Assembly: GCF_900291985.1 (NCBI RefSeq)
Contig: NZ_LT985980.1
Location: forward strand, 2,144,001 to 2,208,000
Length of the DNA: 64,000 bases
Origin: Lysinibacillus timonensis
GTDB taxonomy: Bacteria; Bacillota; Bacilli; Bacillales_A; Planococcaceae
Reading direction: 5' to 3'
Positions 8,615 through 17,116 of this stretch are shown piece by piece (positions within the stretch are counted from its first letter, which is position 1; each line of letters begins with the position of its first letter). The translations under genes and the position numbers were made by a program. The notes beneath the pieces are model-generated. The model saw only the letters and a list, made by a program, of their open reading frames with translations, ran no database searches and was not told the origin of the DNA.

Positions 8615-9277
8615 ATGTACAGAAGTGAACAACTTTTATTTCATAGTGGTAAACCAGTATCAATTATCATTCGTAATTATGAAGTGAAAGATTTTGATGA
8701 ACTAATCGATATACAAGCTGAGTGTTTTCCTCCCCCATTTCCTTCTGAGCTTTGGTGGAATAAAGAACAGTTGATAAACCATGTAACTTTATTTCCTGCG
8801 GGAGCACTTTGTGTTGAAATTGATGGTAAGGTGGTTAGCTCTTTAACAAGTGTTTGCGTAAACTTCGATCCTAGTCATCCAAATCATACTTGGGCTGAAG
8901 CAACGGATGATGGATATATAACGAATCATAATCCTAATGGTAATACACTTTATATTGTTGATATCAGTGTGCGTCCAAACTTCCGTTCATTAGGGTTAGG
9001 AAAAATAATGATGCAATCGATGTATCATGTTGTTATTGAAAATAATTTAGACCGATTACTCGGAGGCGGTAGAATGCCTGGATTCCATAGATATGCAAAT
9101 CAGCTAAGCGCGAACGAGTATATTAAAGCTGTTACTAGTGGACAAATTCACGACCCCGTGATTTCCTTTTTGTTACGTTGTGGCAGAATGCCCATCGCCA
9201 TCGTTGAAAATTATTTAGATGATGAAGAGTCAAAAAACTATGGCGTTTTAATGGAGTGGAAAAATCCATTTAAATAA
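8615..9277 (+). CDS. GNAT-family acetyltransferase-like protein (YhcX N-domain-like)
   Basis: A 220-residue protein with a GNAT fold: RNYEVKDFDELIDIQ at the start, then the acetyl-CoA-binding segment VDISVRPNFRSLGLGKIMMQS (V-x-P-x-x-R-x-x-G-x-G variant, residues about 115-135). The ATG at 8615 is preferred to a TTG at 8594 that overlaps the hydrolase stop. Tight linkage (11-base gap) suggests the two products act on the same metabolite or form a complex. Substrate unknown. Confidence 0.82.
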   Translation: MYRSEQLLFHSGKPVSIIIRNYEVKDFDELIDIQAECFPPPFPSELWWNKEQLINHVTLFPAGALCVEIDGKVVSSLTSVCVNFDPSHPNHTWAEATDDGYITNHNPNGNTLYIVDISVRPNFRSLGLGKIMMQSMYHVVIENNLDRLLGGGRMPGFHRYANQLSANEYIKAVTSGQIHDPVISFLLRCGRMPIAIVENYLDDEESKNYGVLMEWKNPFK

Positions 9278-9282
9278 TAACG

Positions 9283-9320
9283 AAAGTACTTTTTCTTATT
9301 CTAAGAGAAAGTGCTTTTTT
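9283..9320 (+). terminator. Terminator of the hydrolase-GNAT operon
   Basis: A 16-bp stem with two G-T pairs (AAAGTACTTTTTCTTA against TAAGAGAAAGTGCTTT) and a three-base loop, followed by T residues, starts 6 bases after the GNAT stop. Confidence 0.85.
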
Positions 9321-9463
9321 CTGTGAAAATAAATCAAACCTTCGGTCTTTGAATAATACTATTTGTATTGGGTAATTCTGAAAGTGACCTAAAAAAGCCA
9401 ATAAGAAAGCAGAGCTACCTGTTCCGAGGTAACTTTGTATAAAATTATTTGGTTATGGTTATA

Positions 9464-10603
9464 TTAAACTAATTGGGGTTCTTTGTATGGCTCCTTGTTC
9501 ATTAACATGGAGTAAATAGCCCGAAGCATTCGATGCGAGATCGCAACGAGTGCTTTTTTCTTTCCTCTTCGCGAGGCGAGTGACCAATATTTGTTTGCTA
9601 GCCATCGATTTCGACTTCTAGATACAGCCCAAGCTGCCTCACACAAGGCGGATTTAATATGAGGATTTCCTTTCACTGTACGTGTACTCTTTCTTTTCCC
9701 AGCACTTTCGTGATTACCAGGCGAAACGCCAGCCCATGATGCAAGATGTTGAGATGTCGGGAACTGTCCCATATCTACTCCGATTTCTGCAATAATCACA
9801 GCCGCAGTATCTTTACTTATTCCTGGTATGGTGATTAACAGCTGTAGCTCTTCTTGATAATTTTGCAGGAGTTGATCTATCCGTTCTTCAATTTCTGAAA
9901 TTAAAGTTTCTAAGTATTGAATATGTTGCCAAGATTGACGAATTAGGAAGATTTGATGTTCATTAATTGTTCCAAATAGAGAATCTGTAATCCGTTGTTT
10001 TTTTGGAATCAACTTTCCATGAATATCTTTTTCCACATCTACTTCATCGACATAGCCTTGTTCAATTAATCGATTTAATAGTTTTCGACCAGATACACCG
10101 AATACATCTGAGATAACTGTACTTAGTTTAACATTTGAACTTTCTAATACCTTTTGTATTCGATTCTTCTCTGAAACTAAGTGACTAATCCACTTTTTAC
10201 GCAGTCTTGTTAAATCTCTTAGTTCACGAATATCTAGAGGAGGAACAAAGCTCTTTTCAATCAAACCATGACGTAATAGCTTCGCTATCCATTCTGCATC
10301 TGAAACATCAGTTTTTCTTCCAGGTACATTTTTAATCCGCTGTGCATTCGCTAAAGTGATATCAAAGAAATCCTCTAAAATGTTAAAAACAGGTTTCCAA
10401 TACACACCCGTACTTTCCATTGCAATGTGTGTAACTTCATGCCCCTCTAACCATTTTAAAAGTCGAAACAAATCTTTTGTGAGTGTTGGAAATGTCTCGA
10501 TTTCTGTATACAGATCGTCCTCACGATTCCCCTTAATAACACAGGCTACAATTGTTTCTGAATGTACATCTAAACCTGCACACTTCTCAATGAATACCTC
10601 CAT
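9464..10603 (-). CDS. IS110-family transposase (DEDD RuvC-like recombinase)
   Basis: A 379-residue transposase. The N-terminal RuvC-like domain shows Asp12 (AGLDVHSE), Glu63 (AMESTGVYW), Asp99 and Asp102 (GRKTDVSDAEW). A coiled middle section follows, then a C-terminal Transposase_20 domain with ITIPGISKDTA (HhH-like) and the nucleophile region GVSPGNHESAGKRKS, where Ser is expected to attack DNA. I chose the ATG at 10603 because GGAGTG lies 5 bases upstream. A start at 10630 would extend it by nine residues. The frame is intact, so the element may still be active. In characterised members the enzyme works with a bridge RNA that pairs with target and donor DNA. Confidence 0.93.
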   Translation of the reverse strand: MEVFIEKCAGLDVHSETIVACVIKGNREDDLYTEIETFPTLTKDLFRLLKWLEGHEVTHIAMESTGVYWKPVFNILEDFFDITLANAQRIKNVPGRKTDVSDAEWIAKLLRHGLIEKSFVPPLDIRELRDLTRLRKKWISHLVSEKNRIQKVLESSNVKLSTVISDVFGVSGRKLLNRLIEQGYVDEVDVEKDIHGKLIPKKQRITDSLFGTINEHQIFLIRQSWQHIQYLETLISEIEERIDQLLQNYQEELQLLITIPGISKDTAAVIIAEIGVDMGQFPTSQHLASWAGVSPGNHESAGKRKSTRTVKGNPHIKSALCEAAWAVSRSRNRWLANKYWSLASRRGKKKALVAISHRMLRAIYSMLMNKEPYKEPQLV

Positions 10604-10627
10604 TAAATCACTCCGATACATGAAGAT

Positions 10628-10786
10628 CACAAACAGTGAGTGAATTTGAATATAAGCATTTTTCTGTACGTAGTCATCCTTCTAACAAGCGGAGCTAACA
10701 AAGGGTTGAACACCAAATTCACTCAAACAGTTTTTATTACAGGGTCAACGCCACCAAAAAAACCCACGTCTTACATCCTGTTTGTG
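10628..10786 (-). ncRNA. Candidate IS110 bridge RNA (two-armed fold)
   Basis: On the minus strand an outer helix pairs CACAAACAG (10778-10786) with CTGTTTGTG (10628-10636). Directly stacked on it is an inner helix of GAGTGAATTTG (10714-10724) with CAAATTCACTC (10638-10648). This leaves two large arms, about 53 nt (10726-10777) and 65 nt (10649-10713). CATAAT at 10795-10800 is a suitable -10 just before the outer helix. Two guide-bearing arms upstream of the transposase is the layout of bridge RNAs of the IS110 group. Helices are seen directly; the function is inferred. Confidence 0.55.
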
Positions 10787-10869
10787 TCATTACCATTATG
10801 AACCGAAGGTACTTATTTTCATGCCAGGGTTGGGTGTGAAAAACTCATGATTGTTTTTATTAGAAAACA

Positions 10870-10926
10870 TTGACAATTTCTGTGAATCAGCATATAAATA
10901 TAATATATGAGCATATGTTCATATAT
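10870..10926 (+). promoter_or_regulatory. czrA promoter and CzrA-type operator
   Basis: TTGACA (10870-10875), a 17-bp spacer and TATAAA (10893-10898) form the promoter. A 24-bp imperfect palindrome (10903-10926) containing TGAGCATATGTTCA covers the start site. It resembles the TGAACATATGTTCA-type sites of ArsR/SmtB zinc sensors, so the operon is probably autorepressed and released by Zn or similar ions. Confidence 0.8.
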
Positions 10927-10962
10927 TAAGATATAATCTTATGAAGGTGTTGATTAACTATC

Positions 10963-11292
10963 ATGAATGATTTAGATAAAGAGATGATTTTTCCAGCACA
11001 TGAAAATGATTTAGATGAAGAAACGTTATTTGTTGTATCTCAAACATTTAAAGCATTAAGTGATCCTACTCGAATTCGAATTTTAAATCTTTTATGTTCT
11101 GAAGAGCATTCTGTTAACGATATAGCCGAAAGCTTAAATTTAAGTCAATCGACTGTTTCTCATCAATTACGTTTCTTAAAAAACTTGCGGTTGGTCAAAT
11201 TTAGAAGAGAAGGCACAACCCTCTTTTATTCAAATGACGATGATCACATTATGAATTTATTAAAGCAAGCCATTGATCATGCGGGGCACTAG
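10963..11292 (+). CDS. czrA: ArsR/SmtB-family zinc-responsive repressor (CzrA-like)
   Basis: A 109-residue winged-helix repressor with [11 protein letters not shown] at the N-terminal helix and the recognition helix [12 protein letters not shown]. The alpha-5 metal site is complete: Asp93-x-His95 and His106-x-x-His109, with exactly the spacing of CzrA (84, 86, 97, 100). The alpha-3N cysteine site of CadC/ArsR types is absent. It should bind the palindrome over its own promoter and dissociate when zinc or cobalt binds. It is followed after 41 bases by its efflux partner czcD. Confidence 0.93.
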   Translation: MNDLDKEMIFPAHENDLDEETLFVVSQTFKALSDPTRIRILNLLCSEEHSVNDIAESLNLSQSTVSHQLRFLKNLRLVKFRREGTTLFYSNDDDHIMNLLKQAIDHAGH

Positions 11293-11333
11293 TCGTTTTA
11301 GCTAAGATAATTCATTGAAGTGGAGGTTTCTAT

Positions 11334-12290
11334 ATGTCTTCTCACCATCATCACGACCACCATCATAATCATAGTACAAATAAAAAAGTATTGTTCATTT
11401 CATTTATCATCATCACCTCTTACATGATTGTTGAAGCAATAGGTGGTTTTATTACAAATAGTCTGGCCTTGCTGTCTGATGCTGGCCATATGTTAAGTGA
11501 TTCTGTTTCTCTAGGTATTGCACTACTTGCCTTTTTATTAGGAGAAAAAGCTGCAAATCAAAGCAAAACATATGGTTATAAACGATTTGAGATTCTAGCT
11601 GCTGTTTTTAATGGATTGACATTAATGTTCATTGCGCTCTTTATTTTCTTTGAGGCGATTGAACGTTTTGCAAACCCACCTGAAGTAGCCACAACTGGGA
11701 TGTTGATTATTAGCTGTATCGGTCTAGCTGTAAATATTTTAGTAGCATGGATTATGATGCGCGGAGGCGATACGGAAGAAAATTTAAATATGCGCGGTGC
11801 TTTCTTACACGTCATTAGTGATATGTTAGGATCTGTCGGAGCCATTGTTGCTGCATTGTTGATGATGTTCTTTGGATTCGGATGGGCCGACCCATTAGCA
11901 AGTGTTATTGTCGCTATATTAGTACTTCGTAGCGGTTTTTTTGTAACAAAATCCTCAGTTCACGTATTAATGGAAGGTACGCCAGAGAATACAAGTATAG
12001 ATGAAGTTATTCAAATCATTCAACAAACGGATGGCATACAAAGTATTCATGATTTACACATTTGGAGTATCACAAGTGGGTTAAATGCACTTTCATGTCA
12101 CGCTGTTGTCGATGATCTCATGACAATTTCTGAAAGTGAAGCAATGCTTCGCAAAATTGAACACGATTTAAGTCACCACAGCATCCAGCATGTAACGATT
12201 CAACTTGAAACAACTGCTCACAAACATGACGAATCCATTCTATGTAAAATGAAAGGCGAACAAGTCGGGCATCATCACCATCATCATTAA
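11334..12290 (+). CDS. czcD: Cation diffusion facilitator (Zn2+/Co2+ efflux, CzcD)
   Basis: A 318-residue CDF antiporter with six membrane segments (residues about 20-205) and a cytoplasmic C-terminal metal-sensing domain. The transport site residues lie in ALLSDAGHMLSDS (DxxxHxxxD-like) and FLHVISDMLGS (HxxxD). Both ends are His-rich: SSHHHHDHHHNHS at the start and six His at the very end, which probably bind zinc in the cytosol. TGGAGG precedes the ATG. Co-transcription with the zinc sensor czrA indicates inducible efflux of zinc and related metals. Confidence 0.95.
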   Translation: MSSHHHHDHHHNHSTNKKVLFISFIIITSYMIVEAIGGFITNSLALLSDAGHMLSDSVSLGIALLAFLLGEKAANQSKTYGYKRFEILAAVFNGLTLMFIALFIFFEAIERFANPPEVATTGMLIISCIGLAVNILVAWIMMRGGDTEENLNMRGAFLHVISDMLGSVGAIVAALLMMFFGFGWADPLASVIVAILVLRSGFFVTKSSVHVLMEGTPENTSIDEVIQIIQQTDGIQSIHDLHIWSITSGLNALSCHAVVDDLMTISESEAMLRKIEHDLSHHSIQHVTIQLETTAHKHDESILCKMKGEQVGHHHHHH

Positions 12291-12321
12291 AGATCATCGA
12301 TAAATCTGTTTGAATCACCAT

Positions 12322-12358
12322 AAAGGGCATCTCTCATTAATTGAGAAATGCCCTTTTT
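12322..12358. terminator. Bidirectional terminator between czcD and the sugar dehydrogenase gene
   Basis: AAAGGGCAT-C-TCTCA and TGAGA-A-ATGCCCTTT form a 14-bp stem with one mismatch and A and T runs outside. It lies between the convergent stops at 12290 and 12361. Confidence 0.85.
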
Positions 12359-12360
12359 CC

Positions 12361-13452
12361 TTAATTACTTATTGCCGAAAGAGATATTTTATATAATTTA
12401 TCATCATTTGCTTGTGGATTTCCTCTACCATCTGTATTATTACTTACAAAATATAAAGTATCCCCTTCAATCAATACATCCCTAATTCGACCAAGACTAG
12501 TAATAAGTTCACGTTGTTCTCCTGTTTCAAGATTAAATTCTAATACGGCATTACCTCTTAAAGCAGCAACATACAACTTTCCATTATAAAAGGCTATTCC
12601 GGATGGTGCCCACGTATTGTCATTTCCTGATGTAAAAATGGGTGTTTCCATCCCTTCACGTTCCTCAAGTCCTTCAATAATACGCCATCCATAATTAAGA
12701 CCTGGCTCAATTTTATTGATTTCATCATTAGCGCTATTTCCATGTTCGCTTGCATACATCGTCCCATTAGGCGCCCACGTCATACCTTGAGGATTTCGAT
12801 GGCCAAAACTATACACATAGGAGTTTTGAATTGGATTGTCGCTTGGTACTGTGCCATCTAAGTTTAATCTTACAATTTTCCCAGCTAATGAACTTAAATT
12901 TTGAGATAATGGTGATTGTGAAGCATCCCCTATTGTTGCGTACAGTTTCCCATCATGACCTATTTTAAGTCTTCCACCATGATGGAAATTACCACTAGGG
13001 ATTTTATCAAGTAGTACACGTTCTTCCTTCCATATATCATTATCTAATATTAATGTAGTAATCCGGTTATACTGACCTGAATTATCTTGGTAAGTGTAAT
13101 AAGCGTATGCTCGATTCGTCTGTGTGAAATTTGGCGCTAAAACAAATCCTAATAGACCCGCTTCAGCAACTTGGGAAAGTTCCTTTTCTAGTTCAACCTG
13201 TTGACGTACTACTTGTCCATTTTCAACTTTAGCAATGGTACCCGATCGTTCAGAAATATAAAATGTGTCATTTAGCTTTTCGATAGACCAAGGAGTATTT
13301 AAATTCTCAGCAATGATTTCTATTTGACTGTCGGCAACTTGGGAGACTTCAACAATGACTTCTTCAGTGTTATCTACTATCACTTCTGGTTCAGGAGGAT
13401 TACAACTAGCTAACATTAATGTAAACAATAAAAAAACAAAAACCTTCTTCAA
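12361..13452 (-). CDS. Lipoprotein of the PQQ-dependent sugar (glucose/sorbosone) dehydrogenase family
   Basis: A 363-residue secreted protein with signal KKVFVFLLFTLML and lipobox LASC (Cys17), then a GSDH six-bladed beta-propeller. Typical segments are LNTPWSIE, GLLGFVLAPNF, NFHHGGRLKIGHDGKLYATIGD, HRNPQGMTWAPNGTMYASEHG and WAPSGIAFYNG. The HHGG and HRNPQG motifs match soluble aldose sugar dehydrogenases, which use PQQ and Ca2+. The start is a TTG at 13452 with GGAG about 11 bases upstream. The natural substrate and electron acceptor are not clear, and no PQQ synthesis genes are nearby. Confidence 0.88.
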   Translation of the reverse strand: MKKVFVFLLFTLMLASCNPPEPEVIVDNTEEVIVEVSQVADSQIEIIAENLNTPWSIEKLNDTFYISERSGTIAKVENGQVVRQQVELEKELSQVAEAGLLGFVLAPNFTQTNRAYAYYTYQDNSGQYNRITTLILDNDIWKEERVLLDKIPSGNFHHGGRLKIGHDGKLYATIGDASQSPLSQNLSSLAGKIVRLNLDGTVPSDNPIQNSYVYSFGHRNPQGMTWAPNGTMYASEHGNSANDEINKIEPGLNYGWRIIEGLEEREGMETPIFTSGNDNTWAPSGIAFYNGKLYVAALRGNAVLEFNLETGEQRELITSLGRIRDVLIEGDTLYFVSNNTDGRGNPQANDDKLYKISLSAISN

Positions 13453-13909
13453 TTAACCCACTTCTCCTCTCACAACACTATCATTCACTATCATTCCCTA
13501 TTGTAAGATTTTACAAACTTTTAAGCGGAAAAAAAGGGTGACCCAAAAATTCGTTTTAATAACGATCTATTAGGGTCACCAATTTGTTTGTGCTTTTCAT
13601 AGAAGTGAGGTGAAAATTCAATGTTAACACTCATCATAATCACACTCGCAACAATATCTTATTCAAAATAATCTTACGCTATAGGGTTGTTGTAGTAGGA
13701 GATAGTACAATTTTTAATTTTTTTTTTATAAATTATTATAGGAAGATATATTCTATGAGTACTTATAGTAGGTTCATCCTAGAATTGTGATATCTATTTA
13801 ATAGATAAACACACAATGTAAATTCCGCGCATACAAAATGGCTCCTAAAGTGATACTTTAAGAACCATACGTATTTACCATAGTATTTAAATTAACTTGT
13901 TTTAGGAAA
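13453..13909. other. Gene-poor interval between the sugar dehydrogenase and SASP genes
   Basis: The interval is 457 bp. It contains a long hairpin: GGTGACCC (13537-13544) and GGGTCACC (13573-13580), with a T-run on the minus side. On the plus strand a 16-codon reading frame (13621-13671, MLTLIIITLATISYSK) follows GAGGTG. The SASP terminator is at 13837-13868. I see no longer gene. Confidence 0.5.
13837..13868 (-). terminator. Terminator of the SASP gene
   Basis: On the minus strand GGTTCTTAAAGT-ATC-ACTTTAGGAGCC forms a nearly complete 12-bp stem followed by ATTTTGT, about 42 bases after the SASP stop. Confidence 0.7.
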
Positions 13910-14167
13910 TTAATTTTTATTTAAGTTTTCTTGTGCCATCCTTACAAGTTCCTTCACCATATTTCCACCAAGTCTGCCCCCGACTTTCCCAGCTTCTTCA
14001 GAAGTAAGCTTTCCATTATATCCTTCTTTTAATGGTACTCCCACTTCCTTTGCAATTTCAAACTTTGCTTCATCAGGATTATTTGTGCCTGCTACTTTAG
14101 CCTTTAACTGATCAAGTCCTTGCCTTGCTTCCGGAACTAAAATTTTATTTCTATTTCTTCTTGCCAT
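13910..14167 (-). CDS. Alpha/beta-type small acid-soluble spore protein
   Basis: An 85-residue spore DNA-binding protein. The start at 14167 has AAAGGAGGAATT just upstream and gives MARRNRNK. KFEIAKEVGV is the GPR protease cleavage region, and GGRLGGNMVKELVRMAQ is the conserved second half of alpha/beta SASPs. These proteins saturate spore DNA, shift it to an A-like form and block UV photodimers other than spore photoproduct. It is somewhat longer than the usual 60-72 residues, with a longer basic N-terminus. Its neighbour uvsE repairs UV damage. Confidence 0.95.
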   Translation of the reverse strand: MARRNRNKILVPEARQGLDQLKAKVAGTNNPDEAKFEIAKEVGVPLKEGYNGKLTSEEAGKVGGRLGGNMVKELVRMAQENLNKN

Positions 14168-14245
14168 GATAATTCCTCCTTTATCATTATCATGTCCTGA
14201 AAACGAACAAAGCATGTTCTTAATATTTGGGAGACTTACGCTACA

Positions 14246-15211
14246 TTACTTTAAGTAAAACGACGACCCATCAATCATTTCAACTTCTTCTCTTGTTTTA
14301 GTTTCCTTGATAAGGGTAAAAAGAGCTTCATCCTTCTTTTTCGCCTCTATCATACAATGTATTTCTGGAACGGTTCCTTTGATTACGTTTAAAAATCTAA
14401 AGAACATCTCTACATCCACATAATCTGAATGATGCCGAAATTCATTCGCACTTTTTGGACTTGAAATATGCATTTTGATTGGAAGAGGCGAGTCATTCCA
14501 TGTATTTATTACTCTCCCCCAGTTTTCTTCCCAATGTTCATTCTGATAGTGAGCGAGATGGTGATGATAATCAAATACAAGCGGAATCCCTAATTTTTCA
14601 CATAAATAAAGCGTATCATCGAGTGTAAACGAGGTATCATCATTTTCGAGCATGATCATCTTTTGAATAGGTACCGGAATATCCATCCAATTATCAACAA
14701 ATCCCTCCAACGATTTCTCCGTTTCTTTATAGTTCCCTCCTACATGAAGCACACAACGATGGGTAGGGTTAATTTTCATCCCTTTCAAAAGGAGATAATG
14801 CATTTTTAAAGTTTTTAATGAGTTTTTCAAAACTTCTTTGTTAGGGGAGTTTAGTACAACAAAATGATCAGGATGGAAATCTAGTCTCATACTATGTTCT
14901 TTGGCATACTCACCAATCTCTCGTAATTTCTCTTTTAATGGTTTCATATAATCCCAATCGGGAAGTTCCTCATGATTGGCTAAGGGAATTAGCCTAGATG
15001 TTAGACGATAAAAGTGAATATCACTAAACGCATTATGTTTCAAGAGCCTATGTGTATTTTCTAAATTAGCTAAGGCAATTCTTTCTAACTTGCGAATCGC
15101 TGCTTCACGATCCTCAATTTTACTAAATTGTGCGAAGGTCATTGTTTTAGAAGGAGAAGCATTTTTAAGTTCCATACTCATTGCAACATATCCTAGTCGT
15201 ACAATTGTCAT
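14246..15211 (-). CDS. uvsE: UV DNA damage endonuclease UvsE
   Basis: A 321-residue UvdE/UvsE protein with a TIM-barrel fold like endonuclease IV. Recognisable parts are VRLGYVAMSMEL at the start, RLDFHPDHFVVLNSP, HVGGNYKETEKSLEGF, MLENDDTSFTLDD, PLVFDYHHHLAH, KMHISSPKS and HCMIEAKKKDEALF. The Asp, Glu and His residues in these segments are the metal ligands. The enzyme nicks 5' of UV photoproducts in ATP-independent excision repair. GAGGTGGG precedes the ATG. B. subtilis YwjD is the counterpart. Confidence 0.95.
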   Translation of the reverse strand: MTIVRLGYVAMSMELKNASPSKTMTFAQFSKIEDREAAIRKLERIALANLENTHRLLKHNAFSDIHFYRLTSRLIPLANHEELPDWDYMKPLKEKLREIGEYAKEHSMRLDFHPDHFVVLNSPNKEVLKNSLKTLKMHYLLLKGMKINPTHRCVLHVGGNYKETEKSLEGFVDNWMDIPVPIQKMIMLENDDTSFTLDDTLYLCEKLGIPLVFDYHHHLAHYQNEHWEENWGRVINTWNDSPLPIKMHISSPKSANEFRHHSDYVDVEMFFRFLNVIKGTVPEIHCMIEAKKKDEALFTLIKETKTREEVEMIDGSSFYLK

Positions 15212-15306
15212 TTTCCCACCTCATTCACTAGTGTGGAAAAAGTAGAATCTTACTAGACACTTAAAAAATAATTTTCTATACAAACGTGACCTAAAGTTAA
15301 AATAGT

Positions 15307-15336
15307 AAAAAGGGGCCCTCTCGAAGGCAACCCCTT
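15307..15336 (-). terminator. Terminator of the ectABC operon
   Basis: On the minus strand AAGGGG...CCCCTT with an inner GCC-TTCG-AGAGG part is followed by TTTTT. It lies 23 bases beyond the ectC stop. Confidence 0.75.
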
Positions 15337-15358
15337 ATATGAGTTTTATTATTTCTAT

Positions 15359-15748
15359 CTACTCTGTTAATAATGGATACACACCATTTTCATCATGAGT
15401 TTCATTTCCGACAAGAGGTGGAGTAAATACACAGATTAAACGCATATCTTCTTTACCACCACGTAAGTAATGTTCATCATGTTGGTCTAAAGCGTACATT
15501 GTCCCATTTTGAATGGGATAAATTTTGCCATCCTTAACCGTTTCAATCTCACCATCACCTGCTACGCAATATACAGCTTCTAAATGGTTTTGATAATGAA
15601 TATGTGTTTCTGTGCCTGCATAGATAATTGTTTCATTAAAAGCAAACCCCATACCATCGTTCTTTAATAGAAAACGTCTACTCGTCCATGTATCAGCCTT
15701 CACTTCGTTTTCCGTACCAATAATTTCATCTACTGTTTTGACAATCAT
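15359..15748 (-). CDS. ectC: L-ectoine synthase
   Basis: A 129-residue cupin enzyme that closes N-gamma-acetyl-diaminobutyrate to ectoine, the last step of synthesis. The cupin core includes [23 protein letters not shown] (residues about 46-68; the iron ligands Glu57, Tyr and His are expected in this and the DEHYLRGG segment at about 93). [16 protein letters not shown] is the conserved C-terminal stretch. It is the third gene of ectA-ectB-ectC and lies 46 bases after ectB. Confidence 0.97.
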   Translation of the reverse strand: MIVKTVDEIIGTENEVKADTWTSRRFLLKNDGMGFAFNETIIYAGTETHIHYQNHLEAVYCVAGDGEIETVKDGKIYPIQNGTMYALDQHDEHYLRGGKEDMRLICVFTPPLVGNETHDENGVYPLLTE

Positions 15749-15794
15749 TCTTCCAATCCCCTTTTTAAAAAATCAACTTTTGAACGTGATTTGT

Positions 15795-17075
15795 TTACTC
15801 TATGACCACTTCTTTAATGGCTTCTTCTAATAGATCAAAGCCCTTTTGTATACCTTCTTCATCAATAATTAGAGGACCAAGGAATTTTACCACTTCACTT
15901 TTTGGCCCAGACGTTTCCATAATTAGTCCCTTTTCAAATGCCTTCGCACAAATAGTTGCTGCTATCTCTTCTTTTCCTTCACCGCAAGCAAACCCTCGCA
16001 TCATCCCTCGCCCTCGAGCTATTGCATTTAACTGCGGGTATTCTTCAACGATTTTTTCAATACGATACTTTATTATGTTGGACTTTTCTTGAATCGATTT
16101 ACCGAATTCATCGGTCTCCCAATAAGTTAATGCCTCGGTAGCAGAGAGTATGGCTAAGTTGTTACCTCGGAATGTACCGTTATGTTCACCTGGCTCCCAA
16201 ATATCGTATTCTGGCTTTATTAAGGTAATGGCTAGCGGTAAACCATATCCTCCAATAGACTTTGACATACAAACAATATCTGGTGTAATTCCTACTGGTT
16301 CGAAACTGAAGAATGTTCCTGTTCGACCACAACCAGCCTGCACATCATCAACTATGAGAAGAATCTCATATTGCTGACAAAGCCTTTCAATTTCTTGAAG
16401 CCATTCAAAACTCGCTGCATTGATGCCACCTTCACCTTGCACTGTTTCTAATATCATCGCCGCTGGTAGATCCAAGCCACTACTTGCATCTGATAAATAA
16501 CGTGTCAAATAGTTGATTGAATCTGCCTCATTTAAAAATGTATCGTATGGCATCGATACAGTATTTTGTAAGGATACACCTGCACCTTGGCGGTTAAAAG
16601 CATTACCCGTTACAGATAATGCACCTAGCGTCATACCATGAAAACCATTTGTAAAACTAATAATGTTTTGACGACCTGTAACTTTTCTTGCAATTTTTAA
16701 AGCACTTTCTACCGTATTCGTTCCTGTTGGCCCTGGAAACATTATTTTATAGTTTAGATTTCTTGGCATTAAAATGACTTCGTTAAATCGATTCAAAAAA
16801 TTTCTACGGACTTCTGTTGCCATATCTAAACTGTGCGTTATTCCATCGTTTAAAATATAATCTATAATTTTCTTTTTCATGTTGTCATTATTGTGGCCAT
16901 AGTTAAGAGTTCCCGCACCTGCAAAGAAATCTATATATTCTTTCCCTGCAGCATCCCACATTTTGTAGCCTTTAGCCTTTGTAAATACAGTAGGGAAACT
17001 TCGGCTATAACTCCTCACTTGTGACTCATGGTTCTCGAAAGTTTTCATTGAATTTCGCCCCATTGTCAGTACCAT
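15795..17075 (-). CDS. ectB: L-2,4-diaminobutyrate:2-oxoglutarate aminotransferase
   Basis: A class-III PLP aminotransferase that converts aspartate semialdehyde to diaminobutyrate with Glu as amino donor, the first committed step of ectoine synthesis. Motifs: [67 protein letters not shown] and the PLP lysine in [10 protein letters not shown]. Start choice: the ATG at 17075 has GGAGG about 11 bases upstream (426 residues). The family's usual beginning (MKTFENHES) would be the ATG at 17048, which lacks a good ribosome site. Confidence 0.96.
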   Translation of the reverse strand: MVLTMGRNSMKTFENHESQVRSYSRSFPTVFTKAKGYKMWDAAGKEYIDFFAGAGTLNYGHNNDNMKKKIIDYILNDGITHSLDMATEVRRNFLNRFNEVILMPRNLNYKIMFPGPTGTNTVESALKIARKVTGRQNIISFTNGFHGMTLGALSVTGNAFNRQGAGVSLQNTVSMPYDTFLNEADSINYLTRYLSDASSGLDLPAAMILETVQGEGGINAASFEWLQEIERLCQQYEILLIVDDVQAGCGRTGTFFSFEPVGITPDIVCMSKSIGGYGLPLAITLIKPEYDIWEPGEHNGTFRGNNLAILSATEALTYWETDEFGKSIQEKSNIIKYRIEKIVEEYPQLNAIARGRGMMRGFACGEGKEEIAATICAKAFEKGLIMETSGPKSEVVKFLGPLIIDEEGIQKGFDLLEEAIKEVVIE

Positions 17076-17116
17076 TATTCCACATTCCTCCATTTTCATT
17101 TCAATTTTTCTGCACG

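Larger units (their letters stand above)
9338..10810 (-). mobile_element. IS110-family insertion sequence (approximate limits)
   Basis: A DEDD-type transposase gene is flanked by about 126 bp downstream and about 207 bp upstream of non-coding DNA. ACCTTCGGT at 9338-9346 and its exact reverse complement at 10802-10810 bracket a 1473-bp unit, a normal size for the family. IS110-group elements usually lack terminal inverted repeats and target duplications, so I use these 9-bp sequences only as provisional limits. The longer non-coding end is 5' of the transposase, as in the IS110 group, where it encodes the bridge RNA. The element sits between the GNAT terminator and the czrA promoter and breaks no recognised gene. 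Confidence 0.7.

Noticed and set aside
10356-10643. Plus-strand frame antisense to the IS110 transposase
   Set aside because: Shadow of the transposase gene without ribosome site.
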